64,000 nt of DNA, taken from positions 124,001 through 188,000 of the forward strand of contig JAXLRT010000005.1 of the NCBI GenBank assembly GCA_046330955.1, in the 5' to 3' direction. The position numbers and the translations under genes are program-made. This stretch comes from JADJPO01 sp046330955. GTDB taxonomy: Bacteria; Actinomycetota; Actinomycetes; Actinomycetales; Kineosporiaceae. Positions 18,390 through 27,084 of this stretch are shown in pieces. The notes under the pieces were generated by a model that saw only the letters and a list, made by a program, of their open reading frames with translations, was not told where the DNA came from and searched no databases. How positions within the stretch are numbered: the first letter of the stretch is position 1; each line of letters opens with the position of its first letter.

Positions 18390-19951
18390 GCTTGCTCCTG
18401 GCGATCTGCGGGGCCGGTCGGCTGGCTGTCGGTCTGGGCGGTGGTGAGGAGGTCGGTCAGGTCGAGCTGGCCGGGGATCTGTTCCGGTGCCTGTGTCGGG
18501 CCTGGTCCGCTCGGGTCGGCCGCGGTGGGCTGGCTCAGGGCGGCGTAGTTGACGCTGGTCGCCAGGTGCTCCTCGTGGGCTGTGACGATCAGGTCGAGGT
18601 AGTTGATGCCCGTCGCGACCGGCGCGGCGGGCTCGCTGCCGGCCAGATCGCTCTCGGGCCGGGCTCGGGGATGAGCGTGGCGGGCGATCCGATACGGGAC
18701 GGCGACGCCCATCGCCCGGCCTTGGTGGCGGACCTGGATGCGGGTCAGGTCGAAGGGGTCGAACACGAGCTCGACCCGGCGTCCGACCAGGATGTCCTCG
18801 ACCTGGTAGGTGTTGGAGTGCAACGACACGGTGGCGTTCTTGCGGACCGTGCGGGTGGTCTCCCAGAGGAACGCCTCGCTCAGGTCCGCCGGAGTCGGCA
18901 AGGCTGGGAGCTGGTCGCCCCAGCCAGCGGCCCAGCGGCCCAGCGGGGGCTGGCCAGTCTCGGAGTGCCGGGCCCGGTGATAGACCTGCTCGAGCCAGGC
19001 GCCGAACAACCGGTTCAGCTCCAGTAGCCCTTTCACCGGATCAACTGCTGGATCAGGGTTCTGGCCCTCGCAGGGGTCAGCTGGTGTCGCGATGGCGTCG
19101 GCTGACTGGCCGATCTCGACGAGGAACTGGTCGTTCACGGTCCGGAAGAATCGTTCGATCTTGCCTCTGCCCTGCGGCCGGCCGGGGGTGGAGTGGGTCA
19201 GCCGGATCCCGAGCTTGGCGCAGGCCCGCAGTAGCCAGGCATCGACGAACGCGCTGCCGTTGTCGACATACACGCTCGCCGGGACGCCGCGGGCGGCCAG
19301 AGCCGGGCGCAGCGCGGCCGCCAACCGGACGGTGTCCTCGGCGAACCCCCACCGGTGGCCGACCACGACCCGTGAATGGTCGTCGATGAACGCGAACAAG
19401 TAGGTTTTCCGGCCGCCGATCCTCGGCCCATGCAGGGCATCCCCGGTCCACAACTCGTTCGGCCGTTCCGCCTCGAACCGCCCGAACACCGTCGTGACGT
19501 CCGTGTCGTTCAGGGCGCCGGGGATCTGCAGGCCGGCGCGGTGGAAGTGGCGAAGCAGCGTGGTCTCCGACGGCGACCACCCGGACTGGGCCCGCAGGAT
19601 CCGGGTGATCTGCGCGACCGTGCGGGCCGGACGTTCGCGCTTCAACGCGATCGCCAGTTCCAGCACGGCCGGGTCGGTCCGGGCATACGGCGCCCGCCCG
19701 GCCGGGACCAGCGCGTCGAAGCCGCCACGCCGCCACCGGCGGATCCACCGGTCCAGATGATCACGCGAATACCGCACTACCCGGCCGGAGGGATCGATGT
19801 GCTCCTTCTCGGCCAGCGCCCGCACCATCCGGCCCCGCTCCCGCGGCGACAGGGCAGGGTCGGCGGCATCCCGGATCAACCCGTAGCGGAACATCCCCAC
19901 TGCCCGGGCCTGCTCCCGCCGGACGTTCTCCTCGTTCTCGGCGGCACTCAC
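18386..19951 (-). CDS. DDE transposase/integrase, rve with Mu C-terminal domain
   Basis: 521 residues from the GTG giving VSAAENEENVRREQ, preceded by AGGAG about 8 nt upstream; a longer frame starting at 20074 has no such site. An N-terminal helix-turn-helix DNA-binding part (RYSRDHLDRWIRRWRRGGFD and TLLRHFHRAGLQIPG) precedes the RNase H-like catalytic core. The core has the first Asp in ELWTGDALHGP, the second in SVYVDNGSAF and the Glu in QGRGKIERFFRTV. A Mu-type beta-barrel follows (VSLHSNTYQVEDILVGRRVEL). The protein cuts and joins element ends, working with the adjacent AAA ATPase. All three DDE residues are present, so it should be active. Confidence 0.92.
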   Translation of the reverse strand: MSAAENEENVRREQARAVGMFRYGLIRDAADPALSPRERGRMVRALAEKEHIDPSGRVVRYSRDHLDRWIRRWRRGGFDALVPAGRAPYARTDPAVLELAIALKRERPARTVAQITRILRAQSGWSPSETTLLRHFHRAGLQIPGALNDTDVTTVFGRFEAERPNELWTGDALHGPRIGGRKTYLFAFIDDHSRVVVGHRWGFAEDTVRLAAALRPALAARGVPASVYVDNGSAFVDAWLLRACAKLGIRLTHSTPGRPQGRGKIERFFRTVNDQFLVEIGQSADAIATPADPCEGQNPDPAVDPVKGLLELNRLFGAWLEQVYHRARHSETGQPPLGRWAAGWGDQLPALPTPADLSEAFLWETTRTVRKNATVSLHSNTYQVEDILVGRRVELVFDPFDLTRIQVRHQGRAMGVAVPYRIARHAHPRARPESDLAGSEPAAPVATGINYLDLIVTAHEEHLATSVNYAALSQPTAADPSGPGPTQAPEQIPGQLDLTDLLTTAQTDSQPTGPADRQEQA

Positions 19952-20104
19952 CCAACACGCTCCTGATCCAACACGGCTCGTAGCTCCTGACTGCTCGTGA
20001 CCGAGCCCCCGCAACTGACGCGCAGGCTCGAAAGTCGCTGACATGCAACGACTGCAGAGCATCCACGCCACCACCGTCCTGGCGTCAGGGTCAGTTCGTG
20101 TTGA

Positions 20105-20740
20105 TCACCAACCGGTGAGCGAGGCCGGCCACGACGGCGACAGCAACGCCCCCGAGGTCGCCGCGCAGACACCTCGCCACGCCGTCACGACGCCGACGCC
20201 CTCGACGTTCGGACCGGCACCCAGCCGCCAGGCCGTCGCCTTCCATGCGCCGGTGATCGCGGTCAACGCGTCCACCCACCCCGATTCGCCGACCGGCGGG
20301 ACCACAGGGTCGACGTCCACACGGACCATGAGCGCGGTGAAGAACGAGCGGACCGTCTCCAACCGGCCAGCGAACCGGCGCAGCCAGCCGCGCACCGTCT
20401 CCCGCGCCCGCTCCAGCCGATCTGCGATCGAGCGATGACCCGCGCCTGCGGCGCGAGCGGCCAGCGCCGCCCCGATCACCTCGACAGCATCCGCCCGCCG
20501 CAGCAGGCACGACACCGGCAACAACACATGGGTGATGCCGCAGCCCGAGCACCGGGCCCGCCGCGGGCGGATCCGCAGCGCCGTCCCAAACCCGCGCACC
20601 GTCCGGGCCCGAGCATGACCCCAACGGCTCAGCCTCGCCCCGCACCCCGGGCACGCCAACCCACCCTCACCCAGGCGCCTCTCGACGTCCGCCGCGTCGA
20701 CCTCTACCGTGACCAACGGTGCCTCCGTGCACCTCTGCAC
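20105..20740 (-). CDS. zinc-ribbon HTH protein of the transposable element (DUF6431-like)
   Basis: 211 residues. An N-terminal zinc ribbon has two C-x-x-C pairs, LACPGCGARLSRWGHARA and ARCSGCGITHVLLP. A helix-turn-helix region follows (AGAGHRSIADRLERARETVRGWLRRF). This composition resembles an uncharacterised family (DUF6431 by recollection) that travels with DDE plus ExeA transposition genes in actinobacteria. It may be an accessory DNA-binding factor for end recognition or regulation, which is inference. The start is GTG, the first in frame after the upstream stop. It precedes the transposase gene on the same strand with about 150 bp between. Confidence 0.75.
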   Translation of the reverse strand: MQRCTEAPLVTVEVDAADVERRLGEGGLACPGCGARLSRWGHARARTVRGFGTALRIRPRRARCSGCGITHVLLPVSCLLRRADAVEVIGAALAARAAGAGHRSIADRLERARETVRGWLRRFAGRLETVRSFFTALMVRVDVDPVVPPVGESGWVDALTAITGAWKATAWRLGAGPNVEGVGVVTAWRGVCAATSGALLSPSWPASLTGW

Positions 20741-20862
20741 GGCCCTCCCGACACCGCCAAGTGTTCACACGGGAGGGCCGTCGCTCATCCCGGACCATCC
20801 CGGACGTCGTCACGGTGACGGCGCCGACGAAGAAGGTCAAACCAACCTCATGCCCCGACCCG

Positions 20863-20883
20863 CCGTCGGCACCCTCAACGACG
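20863..20883. repeat. subterminal repeat, right end of the 3.5-kb element (inverted copy)
   Basis: On the minus strand this reads CGTCGTTGAGGGTGCCGACG, matching the two left-end copies at 17430-17474 with few differences. Only one copy is seen at this end, so the ends are asymmetric. It lies about 41 bp inside the right terminus. Confidence 0.65.
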
Positions 20884-21560
20884 GAACCACACCAGCTCGT
20901 CGGCATCCCCAGCGGCGCCTGACAAGCCAGGTGCATCAAATGTTTGGCATCACGGCCGACCACATAGTCGACTCCTTCGAGCCGGGTCTCGACCTGGCGA
21001 CGATGTCCTCGAGGGTGATCCTTGGATCGAGCTCTGTCATCGAGCAGGTCAGGCCAGACGTCCTGGTCGTGCAGGGAGACACCACGAGTGCCTGCATGGC
21101 CGGTCTCGCTGCGTTCTACCAAGGCGTTCCAGTGGTGCACCTTGAGGCGGGTCTGCGGACAGGGGATCTGCGTAACCCGTTCCCGGAGGAGGCCAACCGC
21201 GCGATTCTCGGACGGCTTGCTGAACTTCACCTGGCGCCTACACGATCGGCGAAGGAGAACCTGCTGCGCGAGGGCGTGCCCGAGGAAGCCATCCGCGTCA
21301 TAGGCAACACCGTGATCGACGCCCTGTATCAGGTCCTCGAGAACCAGCCACCAATCAGGGATGCGTCGCTGAGGGCGCTCCTTGCGTCGGTACCGTCCGG
21401 AAGCGGCCATCGCCTGATCACGGTGACCACCCACCGCCGCGAGTCCTGGGGTGAGCCGATGCAGCGAGTGTTCTCCGCCGTGAGCAGGTTGGCGATGCGC
21501 CACATGGACTGCGACTTCATCGTGCCGCTCCATCCGAACCCCACTGTGAGGGACGCGTCA

Positions 21561-22920
21561 GATCGCCCCGGCGTGTCCGGAGTCTCTGATCCTTGGGAAA
21601 GGGCCGGGATCGGGTCATGGCAGGGAACACGTCGAGGAGAACCCGCAGGAGATGCGGGAGGAGGCGGTGCGGATGGTCACCGAGATCCGCGGGATCATGA
21701 GTCGGAGTGGGCGGCGATGAACAAGGTCGCCGAGCTGCTCGGGATCGGGTCGGGCGAGACTGTCCGAGTTCGGCGTGCGCCAGAGCGAGATCGACGCCGG
21801 ATCGCGGGCTGGTACCACGCAGTGAGGAGTCGGCTGTGGGTCGAGGCGGCTGCGGCGGGCGGAGAATGCCCAGCGGGCGAACGCGATCTTGAAGGCCGCG
21901 TCATTTGGTCGCGGCCGAGCTCGACCGGCCGTCCCAGCAGCTCGTGGAGTTCATCCCGACACTTGACCGCCGTCGCCCTGGCTGACGGCGACTGCGGCGC
22001 TGGGGTGTCGAGCCGATCTGCGCCGTGCTGACCGAGCACGGGCTGAAGATCGCCCCCGTCCACGTACTACGGCACCTGAACCGACCGTGACCGCTCGTGA
22101 GCAGCGCGACGAGCTACCGGGTCGAGATCGCCGGGCAGAGAACTTCGACGCCTACGGTGGCCACAAGGTCTGGTTGCAGCTCCGGCGAGCTGGTCGCTGG
22201 CCGGCCCTCGATGCAGCCCATCGGGTACGTGGCCCGCTGCACCGTCGAGCGGCTGATGCGTGACCTCGGCCTGGTCGGAGTCCGGCGAAGGTGAAGAGGA
22301 CCACGATCGCCGACCCCGGCCACCAACGGGCCGCCGACCTGGTCTCGTTGATGGTTCGCGCCCACCGCCCTGACCGGCTGTGGGTCTGCGACATCACCTA
22401 CGTCTCGACCTGGTCGGTGGGTGTACGTGGCGTTCGTGACCGACGCCACGCCCGGCGGATCCTGGGCTGGCGGTGTGGAACGACGATGACCACCCAGCTG
22501 GTCCTGGACGCCCTGGAGCAGGCGATCTGGACCCGGCAGAGGGCTGGCGCTGACGGTGACGGCTTGCTGGAATCCATCCGCGTCATAGGACGGGCTCCCA
22601 GTACACGGCGATCAAGTACGGGGAACGCTCGCCGTCGGCCGGGATCGCTCGCCTCAGTCGGACCGGGGATGATCGTTCGAGCCGCGCTCTCGCCGAGACG
22701 ATCAACGGCCTGTACAAGACCGAACTGATCACGGGGCCGTGGAAGACCGCCGACGACGTCGAATACGGCACCGCCGAGTACGTCGACTGGTTAACCACCG
22801 CAGGCTCTACGAGGTGCGGCGACATGGCGCCGAACTGGAGGCCGCCTACTACGCTCTACACCAGCCTCAAGCCGCCGCTGAGATCCCACAACAGTGAGTC
22901 TCCGGACACGCCGGGGCGAT
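21561..22920 (+). mobile_element. decayed IS3-family insertion sequence in wecB
   Basis: About 1.36 kb. A perfect 21-bp inverted repeat is at 21562-21582 and 22900-22920, and TCA directly flanks it at 21558-21560 and 22921-22923, a 3-bp target duplication usual for IS3 elements. OrfA traces include EEAVRMVTEIRG and SEWAAMNKVAELLGIGSGETVR. OrfB traces include AHRPDRLWVCDITYVSTW, with the first catalytic Asp, and the AVLTEHGLKIAP region. These lie in different frames with several indels and stops, so no transposase can be made. The host wecB frame on both sides is undamaged. Confidence 0.85.
21625..22860 (+). pseudogene. IS3-family transposase OrfA/OrfB remnants
   Basis: Frameshifted OrfA (HTH) and OrfB (rve integrase core) inside the IS3 copy. 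OrfA text switches frame around 21700 and again near 21770. OrfB is readable in pieces: LKIAPVHVLRHL near 22045, RPDRLWVCDITYVSTW near 22370, and the region before the second Asp near 22590, where a sequence like SDRGSQYT is partly replaced. The final Glu region near 22720 (INGLYKTELI) is again in another frame. Function lost. Confidence 0.75.
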
Positions 22921-23763
22921 TCACCGGCCGATCGAAGCCTGGCGAGGCTGCCCAATGTCCATCGCCTGGAACCCCTGAGCTACGCGGACTTCTGTCGACT
23001 GATCTCTGCGAGTGCACTGATACTGAGCGACTCGGGTGGAGTCCAGGAGGAGGCGCCGGCCGTAGGGGTTCCCGTCCTTGTGCTGCGCGAGACCACGGAG
23101 CGAGCTGAGGCGGTGGAGGCGGGGGTTGCCCGCTTGGTCGGTACTGACCCGGCCGTCATCGAACCTGCCGTTTCGGAGGAACTAGCGCGAACCTCATCGC
23201 CTGGGGCGCGCGAGCACATGGTGAGTCCGTTTGGGGACGGCCTCGCCGCGCAGCGAGCTGTGGTGGCGATCGAGGTGCTGCTTCGGGGCGGCCGATGGCC
23301 CGGCGACTTCGAGCCGGCCGCTCATTTGGTCGATGTGTCCGCCCTCTCGACCGAGCTAGCTCTCGGAAGCGATCGTTCATGACCCTCGCGAACGAGGTCG
23401 CGCACTGTGCCGTTACCGACCAGAGCAACTCGCCATGTTTGGGTCGCTCGCTCGTGTGACATTCACGGGGCTGCTTGGAATTGCTCCAGGAGGAAACACC
23501 GACGCGGCGAGTGTTCCGCGCGCGTTGCCGGCCTCGAAGTAGGTGCTCCAGGAGCTGGGTACCAGGACGGCGAAGAGCTGGGCAGAGAGACCCGCGCGCG
23601 GAGTGCCACCGATGCCCACTCCGTCGGCGCGCCATGAGGAGGGTCTTCCCTGGTTCGTCGCCTTCTCAGTCACCCAATACTGGGTCGTTTGGCGGCTCGG
23701 CAACGTCTTCTCCGAAGGCTTGTCAATTCCGGCGAAGATCCACAGGTCATACCCGTTCGGCAC

Positions 23764-25201
23764 CAGGGCGCCGTCACAACGGACTCTTGGGGTGATTCGC
23801 GTTTGTCGTGCTTTGTGTCCGGGACTGGCCTGATCCGGGCGGGGTCCGCATGAGGGAGGGCACGGCCTTCGAAGATCGCGGTTGTCGAAGCCGTTGATCT
23901 GCCGAAGGGACCGTGCCCTGTGACTGCATCCTGCCCTACCCCGTCGCGTCCGGTGATGATCGACGCGGCCGAGGCCGCGGACCTGCTCGCGTTGCTGGCG
24001 CGCGTGCCCGACCCGCGTCGAACCCCGGGCCGGGTCCATCCGGTCGGGTACGTGCTGGCGGTGGTCCTGGTCGCGTTCACCTCGCCCGCGTTCGCGCACT
24101 TGGCCGGGGCGGCCGCCTGGGCCGCAGCCGCGCCACCGTGGGTGCTGCGGCTGCTCGGGGCACGACCTGATCCGTTCACCGGGCAGGTGGCCGCCCCCAG
24201 CGAGCCCACCATCCGCCGGATCGTGACCGGCATCGATCCGGTCACGTTGCAGGCCGCGTTCACGACCTGGCTCACCGACCGCCTCGCCACTCGCGCGCGA
24301 GAAGCCACCGGTGCTGAGATCGCCACTGAAAGGGTCTCGAGGGCGTTCGGTGTGGACGGCAAGACCCTGCGCGGCACCCGCGACGGCACCGGCCGCAGCG
24401 ACCGGATGCGCCACCTGCTCGGCGCAGCCACCCACGACCAGCAGGTGATGCTCGCCCAGGTCGAGGTCCCGGGCAAGACCAGCGAGATCGACTACGTGAC
24501 AACCGTTCTCGACCAGCTCCAGACCCACGGGCTCCTCGACTCCACCGTCGTCCTCACCCTCGATGCCCTGCACACGATCCGCGAGACCGCGACCGCCATC
24601 CGCGAGGCTGGCGCGCACTACGTGATGACCGTCAAAGGCAATACCCCGAACCTGGCCAACGCGATCATCGACCGGCTGCGTGGCACCGCGGCAGACGACC
24701 TGACCCGACACACCCACAGCGGAAAGGGCCACGGCCGCACCGAGGAACGCCTCCTGCTCGCCGCCGCCCTGGACGTCATCGGACAGGTCCACGACGACGT
24801 CACCTTCCCCGACGCCGCCCAAGTCGCCCGGATCGTGCGCCACCGCGGCGACGCCGAGGGACAACGCACCGCCAAGGAAACCGTGCACGTGATCACCAGC
24901 CTGCCCACCGATCTCGCCGGCCCCGCCACCCTCGCTGCCCTGGTCCGCGGCCACTGGTCCATCGAGGCACTGCATCATGTCCGCGACCAGACCTTCCGGG
25001 AAGACAGTTCCCGTGTCCGGACCGGTCACGCGCCCACCGTGCTGGCCGCCATCCGCAACACCATCACCGCCGCGATCCGCCTCGCCGGCCACACCAGCAT
25101 CGCCGCCGCCCGACGCGAAGCCACCCTCGACATCCGCACCGCGATCGCCTGGTTCACCACCCGGACAGAACCGGACACAAGTCCGCTATGACGCCGCCCT
25201 G
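23764..25201 (+). mobile_element. ISAs1-family insertion sequence, 1438 bp
   Basis: The left end reads CAGGGCGCCGTCACAACGG and the right end, inverted, CAGGGCGGCGTCATAGCGG: imperfect terminal inverted repeats beginning CAGGGC. A perfect 9-bp direct repeat, GTTCGGCAC, flanks it at 23755-23763 and 25202-25210. One intact transposase gene. Element length, ends and duplication size all fit the ISAs1 family. The copy appears recent since the duplication is exact. Confidence 0.92.
23920..25191 (+). CDS. ISAs1-family DDE transposase
   Basis: 423 residues. Family landmarks in order: VPDPRRTPGRVHPVGYVLAV at the N-terminus, then FGVDGKTLRGTRDG with the first catalytic Asp, VVLTLDALHTIRETA with the second Asp, HYVMTVKGNTPNL, and RGHWSIEALHHVRDQTFRED with the catalytic Glu. 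Full family length, with no internal stop, so likely active. It cuts and pastes or copies the IS that carries it. GTG start 156 bp inside the left end. It lies on the opposite strand to the gene it interrupts. Confidence 0.95.
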   Translation: MTASCPTPSRPVMIDAAEAADLLALLARVPDPRRTPGRVHPVGYVLAVVLVAFTSPAFAHLAGAAAWAAAAPPWVLRLLGARPDPFTGQVAAPSEPTIRRIVTGIDPVTLQAAFTTWLTDRLATRAREATGAEIATERVSRAFGVDGKTLRGTRDGTGRSDRMRHLLGAATHDQQVMLAQVEVPGKTSEIDYVTTVLDQLQTHGLLDSTVVLTLDALHTIRETATAIREAGAHYVMTVKGNTPNLANAIIDRLRGTAADDLTRHTHSGKGHGRTEERLLLAAALDVIGQVHDDVTFPDAAQVARIVRHRGDAEGQRTAKETVHVITSLPTDLAGPATLAALVRGHWSIEALHHVRDQTFREDSSRVRTGHAPTVLAAIRNTITAAIRLAGHTSIAAARREATLDIRTAIAWFTTRTEPDTSPL

Positions 25202-25825
25202 GTTCGGCACCAGCCCGGTGACCTTTACCGGAATGCAACCCTTGACGGCTGAGCCTTCACTGGGGAAGGTGATATGTAGATCGTTTGCAACGATGTTGGT
25301 TGGGGCTTGACGGGCCGCAAAGGCCGCTATTCCGGAGCCGGTCGCAATGGTGACCACAGTGACAATAGCTGCCAACGCCAGCCAGGAGAAGCTCTCTGAG
25401 AGTGCTCGACGGACTCGAGCCGCGCACCACACGACGAGCGCTATGGAGAACACGCAGACGACTCCGAAGGCTTTGCTTCGAAACGTCTTCAATGCTTCCC
25501 ACTGCAAGACCGCAAGAATGCCTGGAACAAACGTAAGAACCGCCACCATGCTGTCCCAAATCCTGGGTGCTCGTGTCGGGTGGTCAGCAGGCACTTGTGC
25601 ATCGGTGGGACGCAGGTCAACTGTCCCTGGGGTCATCAGTCCGCCGGACTGGCCACCTGGTGGGCTGGTCGGTCTTCCTGATGCCGGGGCGTGCGTAGGG
25701 GGTATGTCATTTCCGCCGGTGGTCGTCATGCGCAGTCCCAGTCATTGGTGGATTACTGAGAGTGGTGCCAGCCGCTGGTTCGTGTGCTAAGTCCCTAGGG
25801 CGCCAAGAATCTGCGAGGTGTTTAA

Positions 25826-26848
25826 TCACACCGGTTGGATGCTGTCGCGCAGGCTGAGGATCTGGGGGTCGCCGGGCTGGAGTCGCTGGAGTTCGGCGTC
25901 GACCATGATCTTGGCGAGGTGGGGGGTGTGGGTGGTGGCGGTCCAGTCGAGGTGGGTGTGGGCGAGGGTGGGGTCGCCGATGAGGGAGTCGACCTCGGTG
26001 GGGCGTAGGTAGCGGTCGTCGAAGCGGACGTGGCGCTGCCAGTCGAGGCCGACGTGGTCGAAGGAGAAGGCCAGGAAGTCGCGGACGGTGTAGGTGGTGC
26101 CGGTGGCGATGACGTAGTCGCGGGGGACCTCGGCTTGGAGCATGCGCCACATGGCTTCGACGTATTCGGGGGCGTAGCCCCAGTCGCGGGCGGCGTCGAG
26201 GTTGCCCAGGTAGAGGTGGTCTTGCAGGCCGCGGGCGATGCGGGCGGCGGCGATGGTGATCTTGCGGGTGACGAAGGTTTCGCCGCGGCGGGGGGATTCG
26301 TGGTTGAACAGGATGCCGTTGACGGCGTACAGGTTGTAGGCCTCGCGGTAGTTGCGGGTCATCCAGTAGGCGTAGACCTTGGCGGCGCCGTAGGGGGAGC
26401 GGGGCCAGAACGGGGTGGTCTCGTTCTGGGGTGGTGGGGTGGCGCCGAACATCTCCGAGGAGGAGGCCTGGTAGTAGCGGCAGGTCAGGCCGACCATGCG
26501 GATCGCTTCGAGCAGGCGGGTGGTGCCCATGCCGGTGGTCAGGCCGGTGAACTCGGGTTCGTCGAAGGAGACCCGGACGTGGGACTGTGCGGCGAGGTTG
26601 TAGACCTCGTCGGGTCCGATCTTCTCCAGCAGGGTGACCAGGCGGCTGGCGTCGGTCAGGTCGGCGTAGTGCAGGAACAGGCGGGTGTCGGCGTCGTGGG
26701 GGTCGGTGTAGAGGTGGTCGATCCGGGCCGTGTTGAAACCGGAGGCCCGCCGGATCAGCCCGTGGACCTCGTAGCCCTTCTCCAGCAACAACTCCGCCAG
26801 GTACGACCCATCCTGACCCGTGATCCCCGTGATCAATGCGCGCTTCAC
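25826..26848 (-). CDS. gmd: GDP-mannose 4,6-dehydratase
   Basis: 340 residues of the extended SDR family, converting GDP-D-mannose to GDP-4-keto-6-deoxymannose, precursor of fucose, rhamnose or related deoxysugars for surface polysaccharide. The NAD(P)-binding GITGQDGSYLAELLLEKGYEVHG is at the N-terminus. The catalytic SSSEMFG with the T/S and the YGAAKVYAY (Y-x3-K) motif follow in the middle, then ARDWGYAPEYVEAMW. Start chosen at GTG 26848 because GGGGGA precedes it; an in-frame GTG at 26866 has no ribosome binding site. The gene belongs functionally with the polysaccharide locus to its left. Its first 324 bp recur at 27822-28145. Confidence 0.95.
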   Translation of the reverse strand: MKRALITGITGQDGSYLAELLLEKGYEVHGLIRRASGFNTARIDHLYTDPHDADTRLFLHYADLTDASRLVTLLEKIGPDEVYNLAAQSHVRVSFDEPEFTGLTTGMGTTRLLEAIRMVGLTCRYYQASSSEMFGATPPPQNETTPFWPRSPYGAAKVYAYWMTRNYREAYNLYAVNGILFNHESPRRGETFVTRKITIAAARIARGLQDHLYLGNLDAARDWGYAPEYVEAMWRMLQAEVPRDYVIATGTTYTVRDFLAFSFDHVGLDWQRHVRFDDRYLRPTEVDSLIGDPTLAHTHLDWTATTHTPHLAKIMVDAELQRLQPGDPQILSLRDSIQPV

Positions 26849-26866
26849 CGTGCTGACATCCCCCAC

Positions 26867-27084
26867 CGTGTGATTGGCCTGTGATCGCTACTTCACGTTG
26901 ATCTAAACACAACTCAGAGTGACCAATCGGGAGGAAATGGGGCGGGTGGGCCGAACGGCTGAGGTCAAGCTGGGGTGTTCTGGCGGTTGGCTCGGACGGT
27001 TCGTCACTGGTCGGTCCTGCATGGTTCAGGGCGCGGTTGTCTTGGCCCCTGGGGATCGGGACATCTCCGACTATGATCCACATC
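26867..27084. promoter_or_regulatory. upstream region of gmd
   Basis: Leader of the leftward gmd gene. Part of it (roughly 26849-26960) is recognisably related to the region upstream of the truncated gmd copy (28146-28260), sharing blocks such as GTTGATCTA and GAGTGAC, but with many substitutions and indels. The rest shows nothing specific. Confidence 0.45.

Larger units (their letters stand above)
17423..20924. mobile_element. 3.5-kb Mu/Tn7-like transposable element with DDE transposase, AAA ATPase and zinc-ribbon protein
   Basis: Inserted in wecB codon region V-S-Q. Ends read TGTTCGCC on the left and, inverted, TGTCAGGC on the right, giving TG...CA termini. The direct repeat AGCCAG is present at 17417-17422 and 20925-20930 as a 5-6 bp target duplication. 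Three genes lie on the minus strand: a zinc-ribbon protein, an rve/Mu-C type transposase and an ExeA/TniB-like ATPase with overlapping stop and start. Subterminal 21-bp repeats occur twice on the left and once inverted on the right. All three genes are open, so the copy looks autonomous and recent. Confidence 0.88.
17255..23382 (+). pseudogene. wecB: UDP-N-acetylglucosamine 2-epimerase (WecB-like), split in three by two insertions
   Basis: WecB-type epimerase making UDP-ManNAc from UDP-GlcNAc. Segment 1 (17255-17422) has GTRPEAIKMAPL and TGQHREL. Segment 2 (20931-21560) has VLVVQGDTTSACM, HLEAGLRTGDLRNPFPEEANR, TTHRRESWGEP and PLHPNP. Segment 3 (22924-23382) has LILSDSGGVQEEAPAVGVP and LRETTERAEAVEAG. 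Together these cover the whole family in order. Removing both insertions plus one copy of each target duplication joins all three in frame into about 418 codons. Segment junctions fall at V-S-Q/V-H-Q-M-F and A-S/P-A-D-R. It was the last gene of the operon, ATGA-coupled to the flippase. As it stands no functional enzyme is expected unless another copy exists elsewhere. Confidence 0.9.
23413..25729 (-). pseudogene. membrane protein gene interrupted by an ISAs1-family element
   Basis: Read leftward. The 5' part (25729-25202) encodes a Pro/Thr-rich cytoplasmic start, then three hydrophobic helices (SMVAVLTFVPGILAVLQW, FGVVCVFSIALVVWCAAR, WLALAAIVTVVTIATGSGI) and ITFPSEGSAVKGCIPVKVTG. The 3' part (23754-23413) continues with GYDLWIFAGIDKPSEKTLP and TQYWVTEKATNQG. 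Removing the 1438-bp element and one copy of the 9-bp duplication restores one open frame of 290 codons. The C-terminal domain looks like an extracytoplasmic beta-rich fold of unknown role. A truncated membrane protein ending shortly after the insertion could still be made. Confidence 0.82.

Noticed and set aside
20709..22031. A 440-residue plus-strand frame across an IS end, wecB and IS3
   Set aside because: It joins the transposon right end, wecB segment 2 and IS3 debris by chance; only the wecB part (20931-21560) is real coding.
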